Of a DNA stretch of 64,000 nucleotides, positions 51,659 through 60,566 are shown piece after piece. The notes below the pieces were generated by a model that saw nothing but the letters and a program-made list of their open reading frames with translations, was not told where the DNA came from and did not search any database. The stretch lies in contig JAGYJZ010000003.1 of assembly GCA_018401875.1 (NCBI GenBank), forward strand, positions 181,775 through 245,774, read 5' to 3'. This DNA is from Salibacteraceae bacterium. Lineage in GTDB: Bacteria; Bacteroidota; Bacteroidia; Flavobacteriales_G; Salibacteraceae. The position numbers and the translations under genes are program-made. Position 1 is the stretch's first letter, and every line of letters begins with the position of its first letter.

Positions 51659-52540
51659 CTATAGGTCAACAATCTTGATCTCCACCCTGCGGTTGGTTTG
51701 TTGGTCTTCTTCCGTTCTTTCTGGAAAGACTTTAGGCTGCGTGCTGCCCAATCCGATGTAAGTCATTCGTGATTCACTGATGCCACTTCCTTTAAGGAAT
51801 TCATAGACAAACTCAGCTCTGTTTTTCGATAGAAAGGGTTCACCCGTGTCATTGTCCATGCCGTCAGGCTGCGAGTAATCACAACAAATGTGGCCTTGAA
51901 TCTCGATTCTGAGTGTCGGATATTTCTTCATCGTCTCCACCAATTTATAGAGTTCAGGCATCGATTCGCGGGTTGGGAAGTGCCGACCGCCAATAAACGA
52001 CAGCCCTTTCAACACGATGTTTTCTCGCACGACAGTATCGATCTCAAACGCTTCCTCAGAAGGCGATTCCATCAATGGTTCTGTGGTTTTTACCTCAGGT
52101 TGCTGTTTAGGTGCTTGAGGCATCGCTTTGGCAGCGAATTCAAACACCACATCTACTCTTCGCGCGTTTGCATCGCCATCGGTGGCCTTGCCTTGCGGTT
52201 GTTCGCCCTTTCCTATGACAGTGGTGATCTTGATCGTTCCGTTGCATTTCTTTTTAAGGTATTCTGACACATTGCGGGCGCGGTCTTCTGAAAGTGCTTG
52301 ATTGTAAGCGTCATCGCCCACATAATCGGCATAACCGATGACCGTTGCAGTGGAATTATCTGGAAGCTTTTTACAAGCATTGTCGAGTTCAGCAGCATCA
52401 AATTTCAAACGCTCGTTTGTCTCGAAATAGACACTGGCGCGGATGCTCTGCTGTTGGGCTTGCGAAAATAGGGCGAAGCAAACAAGGATTGCAATTAGGT
52501 TAAACGACTTTAGTTCTGATGGCGACACGTAATTTTTCAT
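51659..52540 (-). CDS. Outer-membrane/periplasmic protein with two OmpA-like domains
   Basis: 293 residues from the start at 52540, which gives a signal peptide (FNLIAILVCFALFSQAQ). Domain 1 (about 30-150) has an OmpA core: GYADYVGDDAYNQALSEDRA and GKATDGDANARRVDVVF. Domain 2 (about 195-293) repeats the plan: IEIQGHICCDYSQ, LSKNRAEFVYEFL and QQTNRRVEIKI. OmpA domains bind peptidoglycan through Asp and Arg residues, so the protein may tether the envelope at two sites. A Pro/Gln/Glu linker joins them (QAPKQQPEVKTTEP). A start at 52591 is unlikely. The promoter region is shared with pnuC, which is divergent. Confidence 0.9.
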   Translation of the reverse strand: MKNYVSPSELKSFNLIAILVCFALFSQAQQQSIRASVYFETNERLKFDAAELDNACKKLPDNSTATVIGYADYVGDDAYNQALSEDRARNVSEYLKKKCNGTIKITTVIGKGEQPQGKATDGDANARRVDVVFEFAAKAMPQAPKQQPEVKTTEPLMESPSEEAFEIDTVVRENIVLKGLSFIGGRHFPTRESMPELYKLVETMKKYPTLRIEIQGHICCDYSQPDGMDNDTGEPFLSKNRAEFVYEFLKGSGISESRMTYIGLGSTQPKVFPERTEEDQQTNRRVEIKIVDL

Positions 52541-52651
52541 GCGATCAAAATAACGCCATATTGTTTGAAACGGTATGCACCGAATTTTCAATTTTCAAAG
52601 GTGATGTATTTAAAGCGCAAACAGCATCTTTGCCCACCAATAATAAAACGT

Positions 52652-53221
52652 GTGAGTTTTAACCTTGTCATAGAGATCATTTCGGTTGTATTCAGCCTGA
52701 TATTCCTCATTTTGCTGATGCGTGAGAATATCTGGTGCTGGCTCTTCGGCATATTATCATCACTCCTCAGCATTTACCTTTTCATAGAAGCCAAGCTTTA
52801 TTCTGAGTCCATCTTGTATTCATTCTACGCTGCCATTGGCGTTTATGGTTGGTGGGTGTGGAGCGCTAAAAAAGATGGAATATTGCCCGTGGTGAAATGG
52901 CATTGGCGCAAATCACTGATCGCTTTTGGAGGCAGTGCAGTGCTTGCCGCAGTATTGGGGATATATTTCAAAACATACACCGATGCTGAAAGCCCGTATG
53001 TGGATGCATCGACCACCGCATTTAGTTTTCTTGCCAGTTACCTCGAGGCACACAAAGTACTGAGTGCTTGGGTGTATTGGATTGTCATCAACGCTACTTC
53101 GGTGTGGTTGTATCATTCCCGCGGATTACAGATTTACAGCATCCTGATGGTCGTCTATGCGGCTCTGAGTGTTCTAGGTTTATACCGATGGAATAAACAG
53201 TTTAATACTCAGGTGTTATGA
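52652..53221 (+). CDS. pnuC: Nicotinamide riboside/mononucleoside transporter PnuC
   Basis: About 190 residues and seven transmembrane helices, the first beginning VIEIISVVFSLIFLILL, then ENIWCWLFGILSSLLSIY and YGWWVWSAKKDG with the Trp-rich substrate-binding pattern of PnuC. The start is uncertain: GTG at 52652 matches the family N-terminus and lies 20 bases after a CATCTTTG promoter-like box; ATG at 52604 and TTG at 52565 are alternatives that overlap the divergent gene's leader. Supplies NAD precursors. The next gene's ATG overlaps its stop. Confidence 0.9.
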   Translation: MSFNLVIEIISVVFSLIFLILLMRENIWCWLFGILSSLLSIYLFIEAKLYSESILYSFYAAIGVYGWWVWSAKKDGILPVVKWHWRKSLIAFGGSAVLAAVLGIYFKTYTDAESPYVDASTTAFSFLASYLEAHKVLSAWVYWIVINATSVWLYHSRGLQIYSILMVVYAALSVLGLYRWNKQFNTQVL

Positions 53222-54171
53222 CCTTGATAAATAGTGATATAAAATCTGCTAGTTCGTTTTTAACGAGCGGTGAATTGGTGGCAATTCCTACTGAAACGGT
53301 GTATGGAATGGGCGCCAACGCCTTCGATGCAGAAGCGGTGAAATCCATCTTTGCGGTTAAGAACAGGCCGTTTTACGATCCATTGATTATTCACACCAAC
53401 AGCGTCAAGCGCCTTGAAGAATGGGGAATGCACATTCCTGAACAATTGGAAAAATTGGCGCAGGCGTTTTGGCCCGGACCGTTGACCTTACTCATCGAAA
53501 AGTCAGCGATGATTTCAGATGTCGTGACGGCTGGATTGCCGCGCGTAGCAGTGCGGGTTCCGAATCATCCACTGACACTTCAATTGCTTGCGCATTGCGC
53601 ATTTCCTGTGGCAGCGCCAAGTGCCAATCCATTTGGATACGTGAGTCCTACGCGTGCTGAGCATGTGAAAAAGCATTTTGATGGCAAGATCAGCATGATC
53701 TTAGATGGTGGGCCGTGTGTGGTAGGCATCGAATCGACCATTGTTGGCGTGGAACAAGGAAAAGTAACGGTGTATCGCTTGGGCGGTATTTCAATCGAGG
53801 CGATCGAGGCAGTTGTGGGCGAGGTGCTTGTGCGCACATCTTCCTCAAAACCCGATGCACCCGGCATGTTGTTAAAACATTATTCTCCCGCTAAGCGCGT
53901 CATTGCGGTTGATTCGCAAGGTGAGTTCGAAGCTAAATTGAATACTCAAAGCGCTTGCATTCTCTTTAATTTAGAAGCGAAAGGTGTTCCAGAGAAAAAT
54001 CTTATCCGATTGAGTCAGTCAGACAATCATTCCGAGGCTGCGCAAGCATTTTACAGTGCGCTGAGGCATTGGGATGACGATGCTTCCATCCACCAGATCA
54101 TCGTGCAGCGCATGCCCGATTTTGGACTCGGCAGAGCGATTAATGATCGCTTGAAAAGGGCGATTGTTTAG
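53218..54171 (+). CDS. L-threonylcarbamoyladenylate synthase (Sua5/YrdC)
   Basis: Makes threonylcarbamoyl-AMP for the t6A modification of ANN-decoding tRNAs. The 317-residue protein has the YrdC domain (GELVAIPTETVYGMGANAF, KNRPFYDPLIIHT, FWPGPLTLLIEKS, PRVAVRVPNHP, GIESTIVGV) and a C-terminal Sua5 domain after about residue 215 (GMLLKHYSPAKRVIAVDS). It overlaps pnuC by four bases. Whether it is called tsaC or tsaC2/sua5 depends on the C-terminal domain, which is present here. Confidence 0.94.
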   Translation: MTLINSDIKSASSFLTSGELVAIPTETVYGMGANAFDAEAVKSIFAVKNRPFYDPLIIHTNSVKRLEEWGMHIPEQLEKLAQAFWPGPLTLLIEKSAMISDVVTAGLPRVAVRVPNHPLTLQLLAHCAFPVAAPSANPFGYVSPTRAEHVKKHFDGKISMILDGGPCVVGIESTIVGVEQGKVTVYRLGGISIEAIEAVVGEVLVRTSSSKPDAPGMLLKHYSPAKRVIAVDSQGEFEAKLNTQSACILFNLEAKGVPEKNLIRLSQSDNHSEAAQAFYSALRHWDDDASIHQIIVQRMPDFGLGRAINDRLKRAIV

Positions 54172-54229
54172 TTTGGGGCAAGTTGCGAGGGACCAGGAAC
54201 AAGGTAAAGAGGGATGTTCACGGTTCTTT

Positions 54230-54332
54230 CGTCCGTCTGTGGCGGACTCAATTCGCGGTTTGCGCGTTCCGCGATTTATAATTGATCATTGGTGAACCAA
54301 TTAACCACGAACCACGAACCTTGAACCACGAA
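54230..54332. repeat. Inverted and heptamer repeats after the Sua5 gene
   Basis: Two small palindromes (GTCCGTCTGTGGCGGAC near 54233 and TCGCGG...CCGCGA near 54253-54274) precede a run of ACCACGA heptamers at 54303-54332. No gene is seen in the 180-base gap to the TIGR02757 gene. Confidence 0.5.
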
Positions 54333-54352
54333 TAATAAACCATAAATCCCCA

Positions 54353-55123
54353 TCACCCTTCGCGTGATACCCCCAACCCAAACAACGCAAAGTCATACTT
54401 CACTGGATCGTCTGCATCGAAAAGGCGCAGGGCAGAGGTGAGCTCTTCCACCGCTTTCCAGTCGTCTTGCTTGCGGTTCAGCAGTTCCAATTGCCTGCCC
54501 ACCGTTGAGGTGTGCACATCCAGCGGCACCATCAATTCAGCGGGTTTCATGTATTTCCAAATACCAAAGTCGATGCCTTCTGCATTGGGGCGCACCATCC
54601 ATCTCAAAAACATGTTCAGTCGCTTGGCTGACGATCCTTTGGCGGGATTGCTTACGTGCTTCTTCGTACGAGGCATATGCTCGATACTGAAGAACTGCTC
54701 GTGAAAATTGGATATGCGTGTCTTGCTGTCTATGCCTTTTTTGAGCACGAACGCACCTTCAAGTCCATGTTTGTTGACGTATAAATGCTGCAATGCTTCC
54801 ATGAAATACATGGCATCTACTTCGTTGAACGTACGGTGCACAAATCCTTTCAACCGCAAGCGATCTTCCGGTTGATGATTGATGATGAAATCGTGCGGAG
54901 CGTGATCCATCAATTCCATCATTCGGTGCGCGTTGTTGATGATGGTTTTTCGCTGACCCCAAGCGATGGTTGCTGCTAAAAATCCCGCAATTTCAATGTC
55001 TTCTTTTTTCGAGTAGCGGTGTGGAATGAGGATAGGATCATTCGGAATAAAATCGGGCTTGGCAAAGCGAGCATAAGCTTCATCCAACTGCTCTTTCAAT
55101 CGATCTTGGTCTTCTTTTCGCAT
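54353..55123 (-). CDS. TIGR02757 / DUF2400 family protein
   Basis: 256 residues, helical. The start RKEDQDRLKEQLDEAY and the motifs PNDPILIPHRYSKKEDIEIAGFLAATIAWGQRKTI and VPLDVHTSTVGRQLELL match the TIGR02757 family of Bacteroidota. Its helix arrangement is often compared with HhH-GPD DNA glycosylases, but activity has not been shown to my knowledge. A lone gene between a repeat-rich gap and nhaA. Confidence 0.88.
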   Translation of the reverse strand: MRKEDQDRLKEQLDEAYARFAKPDFIPNDPILIPHRYSKKEDIEIAGFLAATIAWGQRKTIINNAHRMMELMDHAPHDFIINHQPEDRLRLKGFVHRTFNEVDAMYFMEALQHLYVNKHGLEGAFVLKKGIDSKTRISNFHEQFFSIEHMPRTKKHVSNPAKGSSAKRLNMFLRWMVRPNAEGIDFGIWKYMKPAELMVPLDVHTSTVGRQLELLNRKQDDWKAVEELTSALRLFDADDPVKYDFALFGLGVSREG

Positions 55124-55430
55124 TGCGGCCGCAAGCTACATTATTAGATAATAGCTTTTAGTTGTCGGATATCAGTTATTGGTTTAGGGAAGAGTTAGGA
55201 CCACCTACGCCAAGGCTCCAGTGATCGAAGAGCTTCGGTGGTTGAGAAGTTTGCTAGTAGCTCAGAACATGCTTAAACTATATTTTCACCGTTGTCGAAT
55301 TACAGTTTTCACAATTAATCTAAGTTCCTACAATTCTTTTGAAGGATATAATTCTTACCAGAAAACTGTAACACGAAGCGCACGAGAAATTATACCTTGC
55401 CGCTTCTTTAAATTGAAGGAAGATATTGCG

Positions 55431-56768
55431 ATGAGAATTGAACCGGTAGATACATGGGTGTTAAATCCTGTGGGAAGATTTATTAATAACTCCACAACCA
55501 GTGGAATCGTTTTGTTTACCTCGGCATTGGTGGCAATGGTAGTGTCAAACTCACCATGGGCAGAGGCGTATCACCATTTATGGGAACACGAATTCTATTT
55601 TGGGATTGACGATTTTGGCGTCAGAAAATCGCTCCACCATTGGATCAATGATGGATTGATGGCGGTGTTCTTTTTCGTGGTGGGTTTAGAGCTGAAGCGC
55701 GAAATCGTTGCTGGAGAGCTCTCTAAACCAAAAAATGCCATTCTGCCGTTGGCGGCAGGCATCGGAGGAATGCTCGTGCCCGCGCTCATCTACTACGCAT
55801 TCAATCCAGATCAACCGTTGCAAGACGGCTGGGGAATCCCGATGGCCACGGATATTGCGTTTGCCTTGGGCATTCTTTACATGTTGGGAAATAAGGTTCC
55901 GATCAGCTTGAAAATCTTTCTCACGGCATTGGCCATTACGGATGACGTTGGAGCAGTTCTGGTAATTGCGTTTTTCTATACCTCAGACATTTCCATGGTG
56001 AGTTTAGCCACAGGAGCAGGATTTATGGCAGTGTTGGTTACGGCAAACCTCATCGGAGTGAGGAACACGCTGTTTTATGGTGTGGTGGGAATTGGAGGGT
56101 TGTGGTTGGCTTTTTTGATGTCTGGAGTGCACGCCACTATTGCCGCTGTTTTAGCAGCATTTACGATACCAGTTTCCGTGAAATTGAAAGAAAAAGTATT
56201 CATCGATCGGGCGTATAAATTGTTGGATGATTTTAAACTGGCCTTACCCAATAACCAGCCAACGGTGACCGATGAGCAATTGTTGATCTTAGAAAAATTC
56301 AGACTTGCATCCAAACGCGCCATCACACCGCTTCAACGCCTAGAGCATGGACTGCACCCGTTTGTGGCGTTCATTGTGATGCCTGTGTTTGCCCTCGCCA
56401 ATGCGGGGATTACCATTTCTGCCGATCTATCAGATCTGGTTACGAATACGGTTGTGCTTGGCGTGGCAGCGGGATTAATCTTTGGCAAATTTGCAGGCGT
56501 GGTGGGCACGGTTTACCTGCTGCAAAAATTTAAGATTGCCGATCTTCCTGTGGGATTGAACATGCGACACATTGTGGGAGCGGGTTTGCTGGCAGGAGTC
56601 GGTTTTACAATGTCATTGTTCATCGCTGAACTCGCGTTTACGGACAAAGACTACATCCTTCAAGCGAAGGTCGGAATTCTGGCCGCGTCACTCATTGCGG
56701 GCATTGCAGGTTACTTCGTGCTGGCCGTAAAGCCAAAGGAAACGTTGAGCGTGAAGGGTGATTTATGA
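55431..56768 (+). CDS. nhaA: Na+/H+ antiporter NhaA
   Basis: 445 residues from the ATG at 55431 (MRIEPVDTWVLNPVGRF); the reading frame is open another 70 codons upstream, but that part has no family resemblance and covers the repeat-bearing intergenic region. About 12 helices. Motifs include WINDGLMAVFFFVVGLELKREIV, GWGIPMATDIAFALGIL, and the ion-binding Asp pair in LTALAITDDVGAVLVIAFFY. Extrudes sodium in exchange for protons, useful in saline or alkaline water. Confidence 0.95.
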   Translation: MRIEPVDTWVLNPVGRFINNSTTSGIVLFTSALVAMVVSNSPWAEAYHHLWEHEFYFGIDDFGVRKSLHHWINDGLMAVFFFVVGLELKREIVAGELSKPKNAILPLAAGIGGMLVPALIYYAFNPDQPLQDGWGIPMATDIAFALGILYMLGNKVPISLKIFLTALAITDDVGAVLVIAFFYTSDISMVSLATGAGFMAVLVTANLIGVRNTLFYGVVGIGGLWLAFLMSGVHATIAAVLAAFTIPVSVKLKEKVFIDRAYKLLDDFKLALPNNQPTVTDEQLLILEKFRLASKRAITPLQRLEHGLHPFVAFIVMPVFALANAGITISADLSDLVTNTVVLGVAAGLIFGKFAGVVGTVYLLQKFKIADLPVGLNMRHIVGAGLLAGVGFTMSLFIAELAFTDKDYILQAKVGILAASLIAGIAGYFVLAVKPKETLSVKGDL

Positions 56769-56870
56769 TTCATAATTGATAATTCATAATTGATGATTGA
56801 ATCTATTTGACTATGAATGAGAAGGTTCATGATTTGTTGAATTGATAAAGCGTTGTTTCATAGAACAGGT

Positions 56871-56907
56871 AGCGTCAGGCTGCCTGTCCGGTAGGCAGGC
56901 TGACGCT
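56871..56907. repeat. Dispersed palindromic element
   Basis: AGCGTCAGGCTGCCT pairs with AGGCAGGCTGACGCT across a 7-nt loop (TGTCCGG..), 15 bp with one mismatch. The CTGCCTGTCCGGTAGGCAG core is a known type of intergenic repeat in Bacteroidota genomes. Followed at 56918-56951 by ACCACGA heptamers; the rest of the 226-base gap holds no gene. Confidence 0.65.
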
Positions 56908-56994
56908 AGCCCCAGGGTGAACCACGAACCCCTAAACCTCTAAACCACGAATTATCAATCATCATAATTCCCCCAAAACCCTCACCTTTGGCCC

Positions 56995-57867
56995 ATGTGT
57001 ACTCATGTAGCCTTCGACACCAATAAAGCGTTTAGATACCTCATAAAAAACGCATCGAATTCAGATTCAATGCGCGACTTGCACGAGCAATATGCCCTTT
57101 GGCGTGAGGGGAAGCCAGGCCGGCACCTTCAACAACCAAAAGAGGAAGCCATGCAGCGCTACTTCAGCCCAGGAAAAGAAAACGCCCTTTTGCCTTGCTT
57201 GGTGCGCGGAGCAGGCGGACAGCGCTTGGCGCAATTTACATGGGGTTTCATTCCCAATTGGCGCAGCGACAAACCGCATGGCGATCCGTTGAAAGCTGTG
57301 GATCGGCAAAAGAAGGCCTTGGATATCGGCCGTAAAACGTGGAATGCAGCCAGCGAAACCATGTTTGATGATGAAAAACCCACGTGGCGCGACTCTGCCC
57401 ACGACAGGCGTTGCGTGATTGTGCTGGATGGTTTCTTCGTCTTTCATGAACAGGACGATAACACCTATCCTTTCTTTGTTGCACCCAAAGATTACGATTG
57501 CATGCCGGTTGCCGGTTTATGGGATGTGGCTACCGTTGATGGGATAGAGTACCTCACGTGCGCCATTCTTACCAAAGTGGCAGACGAACCGATGCATCAA
57601 ATCAACAATGGAGGCGCCACACCACACACCATGCCCATTGTATTGAGTCCTGAGCAGTTTAATCAATGGTTAGAACCGATAGACAAAACCGATTTCGCTA
57701 AAATTGAAGCATTGAATAAGCTCATGGCAGCGCCAAGTGCACGAGAATTGGAATACATCACCGTAGCCAAGAATGCAGCCGGCAGCGTGGATAATTCAGA
57801 TGAAGTGTTTAACCATTTTAAATACAAAGAGCTGAAGATGGATGTTGCTGAGTTGAATAAGGACTAG
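56995..57867 (+). CDS. SOS response-associated peptidase (YedK/HMCES family)
   Basis: 290 residues. The N-terminal MCTHVAFDTN carries the invariant Cys2, which after Met removal forms a thiazolidine cross-link with abasic sites in single-stranded DNA. Other family residues: the Asn region (WNAASETMFD), GFFVFHE with catalytic Glu, and the His in GATPHTMPIVL. Protects abasic sites at replication forks. Not next to a DNA polymerase or recA. Confidence 0.92.
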   Translation: MCTHVAFDTNKAFRYLIKNASNSDSMRDLHEQYALWREGKPGRHLQQPKEEAMQRYFSPGKENALLPCLVRGAGGQRLAQFTWGFIPNWRSDKPHGDPLKAVDRQKKALDIGRKTWNAASETMFDDEKPTWRDSAHDRRCVIVLDGFFVFHEQDDNTYPFFVAPKDYDCMPVAGLWDVATVDGIEYLTCAILTKVADEPMHQINNGGATPHTMPIVLSPEQFNQWLEPIDKTDFAKIEALNKLMAAPSARELEYITVAKNAAGSVDNSDEVFNHFKYKELKMDVAELNKD

Positions 57868-57879
57868 CCGTTCTCGGAG

Positions 57880-57973
57880 ACTAAGCGGAGTCGAATGTTC
57901 TTCGCAGGCTGAGCGGAGTCGAAGCCAAGTTCCCAAAAGCTCATCGTAATGGTGGCTTCGACTCCGCTCAGCC
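57880..57973. repeat. CTGAGCGGAGTCGAAG dispersed repeats forming a perfect 20-bp inverted repeat
   Basis: A 20-base arm at 57907-57926 (GGCTGAGCGGAGTCGAAGCC) pairs perfectly with 57954-57973 across a 27-nt loop. A further partial copy (CTAAGCGGAGTCGAATG) lies at about 57880. The same class of element appears at 3380-3400. Placed right after the SOS-peptidase gene; it could also act as a terminator-like hairpin. Confidence 0.7.
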
Positions 57974-58268
57974 ACCAACTCGCCCCTCGCAACTCGCCCC
58001 TTGTCACTCGCTCCTAAAACCTTTGCAATGCACCACCACTTGAGACTTTGGCTCAACCACTGTTTTTGTCTCAACCTTCAGTTTAACTTTTATGATGGGC
58101 TCGGCCGTTTCTTTGGTCATGGATAAGCAAAAGTAGGAAGGTTTGGAAAGATGAAAAAAAGAAGGGGTGCCGGTGCAATGAAACATCTAGCGGAAAACCG
58201 CTATTGAGTGGTCGAAGGTTCTGATTCAACTTTGTGGAAATCTAAACCAACAAACTAACGCTAACATT

Positions 58269-59585
58269 ATGCATTACAGAACCATTACACTCGTATTAAT
58301 TTCCGTTTTGATGGCTGGTTGCGCCACGATGACGGTTACGCATATATCCGAAAATGTAAAGATTAATCCCAAGCACAGAGGATTGTTTTATGCGCTGCCT
58401 AAAAATGAATTTGAGCTGGTCGTAACAGTTGAAACGGTTAGTAAGGATGTAAGTCCTTATTTTAAAGATGTGAAGGGAATCCCAGATCTAATTAAAAAAT
58501 TGACATATCCATTTGAAGTAATCGATGAAAAAAGCATCGTGCACAAAGTAAAGGCTATTGATGTGTCTGAAATAGTCATTCCCGACAAAGATAAACGCTT
58601 CTTTATTAGGCTTAAGGGTTACAATAATCCATTTATTAGTAAAAAGTATTCATTCAAAGAAACCGTAGAAGGTTTGCTTACGGAGAGTCAGGTTGTAAGT
58701 GAGAATAACGCACCATCGTACATCATGTCAGCGGCCGAAGGTATTAGCCCCTGGATTCTAGCATTTAATGATATTAAGCAGACCGAGAAAATGGCTTTTG
58801 AAGCTCCAACCTCACCTGCGGAGGCCGTAATAGCACAAATAAATGAGCTACAAGAATCAAAGTATGAGTTGTTGTCTTTGAAACACAGCGATTTGAAGGA
58901 CATTGAAATCACCGCTTCTATTAATCATATTAAGAAAGAAATAGAACACCTTACAAGTCTGATTTCGGGAACTAAGACTACCAAATCAAACACGTATACC
59001 ATGAGAGTGAAACCAACTGCCGGAAATGTTCCTGTTTTTAAACTCGTAGATGGTATCCCGACTGCTGTCAACAAGCTAGAGGTTGGAGAATATTTTGAAT
59101 TGGCCGTTAATGGTATAACTTCTTTTAGTCCGACTGATAACCACTATACAGCCAAAACAGTTGGACATGTCAATTACCCAAAAAACAAGGGTATTTATTA
59201 TGCCATTCCGGCCACGGTCGAAGTATCCATTAGCAGTGTGAGTGGGGGTAAAACCAAAGTATACTATCGAAAACAACATTGCATACCACAACTTGGTGAC
59301 ATAGCGTTTTTACCCAATCGCGTTGGCTTAATAAATAATGATATTAAAACAACTTTGGACGCCAAGACAGGAGCACTGTTACAGTTTGAAGGCAATGCTA
59401 AAGAACTTGATCCCGAAAAGACAAACGGTTTTATCGATTCTATGTCTGAAAAATGGACACCGGCATTTGAAAAGAAGACGCCTGCATCGGAAGAAGAAAC
59501 ATACTTGAAGGCTTTGGAATACGAGTTGAAAGTAAAAGAAATGCAAGTGAAGCTTGACAGTCTGAACAATGTTTCATTCGACTAA
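58269..59585 (+). CDS. DUF4831-like lipoprotein
   Basis: 438 residues. Signal peptide with lipobox (LVLISVLMAGCATM, Cys17). Beta-rich periplasmic protein: KHRGLFYALPKNEFELVVTVE, then RFFIRLKGYNNPFISKKYS, and later repeats of the same idea (NKGIYYAIPATVEVSISS). A coiled coil forms the C-terminus (EEETYLKALEYELKVKEMQVKLDSL). The pattern of YALP...EVVV strands agrees with DUF4831 of Bacteroidota. Function unknown; probably an outer-membrane-associated protein. Confidence 0.78.
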   Translation: MHYRTITLVLISVLMAGCATMTVTHISENVKINPKHRGLFYALPKNEFELVVTVETVSKDVSPYFKDVKGIPDLIKKLTYPFEVIDEKSIVHKVKAIDVSEIVIPDKDKRFFIRLKGYNNPFISKKYSFKETVEGLLTESQVVSENNAPSYIMSAAEGISPWILAFNDIKQTEKMAFEAPTSPAEAVIAQINELQESKYELLSLKHSDLKDIEITASINHIKKEIEHLTSLISGTKTTKSNTYTMRVKPTAGNVPVFKLVDGIPTAVNKLEVGEYFELAVNGITSFSPTDNHYTAKTVGHVNYPKNKGIYYAIPATVEVSISSVSGGKTKVYYRKQHCIPQLGDIAFLPNRVGLINNDIKTTLDAKTGALLQFEGNAKELDPEKTNGFIDSMSEKWTPAFEKKTPASEEETYLKALEYELKVKEMQVKLDSLNNVSFD

Positions 59586-59649
59586 TTGCCAATCATAACA
59601 CAAAAAGATCTCCCACGTCTGGAAAGTCTTCTTTTAGGAAGATGCATAA

Positions 59650-59856
59650 CACGAAGGATCGTTTGAATGCGCGGGTCTGTCATATGGCCGAAGACACAAA
59701 GTTTCTTTCGATGTGTTGGGCGCAATGGGATACGCTTCTCGCTTGAGTAAAGCCTTTGATTTAAATGAAGAATACTCTGTAAAACCTGAAAACTTTTTGG
59801 TGAGCGAACTCCGACAAACGCTTGCTTTTAGCATCGGCTATATGTATGTTTTTTAA
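59650..59856 (+). pseudogene. 3' remnant of an outer-membrane beta-barrel-type protein
   Basis: One frame is open from just after a TAA at 59647 to the stop at 59854-59856. It reads GLSYGRRHKVSFDVLGAMGY, then SRLSKAFDLNEEYSVK, and ends LAFSIGYMYVF, the terminal Phe typical of outer-membrane barrels. No ATG-initiated product covers it except very short ones, and it lacks any signal peptide, so it is taken as the tail of a deleted gene. Confidence 0.55.
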
Positions 59857-59874
59857 TTCTTAACACACACAATC

Positions 59875-60428
59875 ATGAACATTTTTGACCCCGAGTACCA
59901 AACCTTACTTAAGACTAAAGGCGCTGATCTTGATCAGCTAAATGCGAAGACTTAACTGAAAAGTACAAGGCGTTGCACCAGAAACAGCTAAGCCTCGAAA
60001 CGCAAAAAATTGATCAGCTAATTAATCAACGAGAATGCAGAGTTTTAGTCAATGACGCTTCATTGAGACTTCAAAAGATTGAAGAAGATATGCTCATCCT
60101 TGAGGAGAGAAACCGCATAGCACATGATCAATATAATCGATGTTTTCGATCCGCTGCCGCACAAAACCAAGGAGAACCGCACGTCTATTGCCTCCTGTCA
60201 TGGGATAGTTACAGAGCTGCTTTGCATGCGCTGCGGGCCAATGAAAGAGATTTTAATTCTGAAAATGAACGCTACAATCAACTCACAATAAAATTGCAAA
60301 ACACTGCAATACTCCTTAATCAATTGATTCACCAGCTCAATGAGTGTCGCTATGAAGTGCTGTTGGTGATGAATACCATACGCAGAAGGTGCCCGCATCC
60401 GTGGCCTTGGGAGTTAGAAACTGAATAA
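59875..60428 (+). pseudogene. Coiled-coil protein of unknown function, split by a frame change
   Basis: An ATG at 59875 opens MNIFDPEYQTLLKTKGADLD and stops early after QLNAKT. The next frame carries on as AEDLTEKYKALHQKQLSLET and continues 150 residues to 60428 with helical, charged sequence (LQKIEEDMLILEERNRIAHD, YNQLTIKLQNTAILLNQLIH). Adding one base near 59945 joins the two into ~184 residues. Alternatively translation starts at the TTG at 59973. No family recognised; Cys and Arg rich C-terminus (RRRCPHPWPW). Confidence 0.6.
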
Positions 60429-60566
60429 GCCAGAAATTCTTAAGTGCGCCTCCGAACAGCTGAAAGTAACAATTGCTAAACTCATGCATATGTCTTTAAT
60501 TTGATGGCTACGCTAAACAAAATTTCGGATTAGCAATAGTATCAAATGAACTAAACCTGTAATTCA

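Noticed and set aside
55221..55430. N-terminal extension of NhaA
   Set aside because: The frame is open but shows no family similarity and covers dispersed-repeat sequence; the ATG at 55431 fits the family start.
57796..58074. Minus-strand ORF of 92 residues
   Set aside because: Overlaps the end of the SOS-peptidase gene and is made largely of the CTGAGCGGAGTCGAAG inverted repeat; low-complexity product with no family.
58004..58186. Minus-strand ORF of 60 residues (MTKETAEPIIKVKLKVET part looks protein-like)
   Set aside because: Possible 38-residue peptide from an internal ATG, but nothing supports it beyond composition, so it was not listed.
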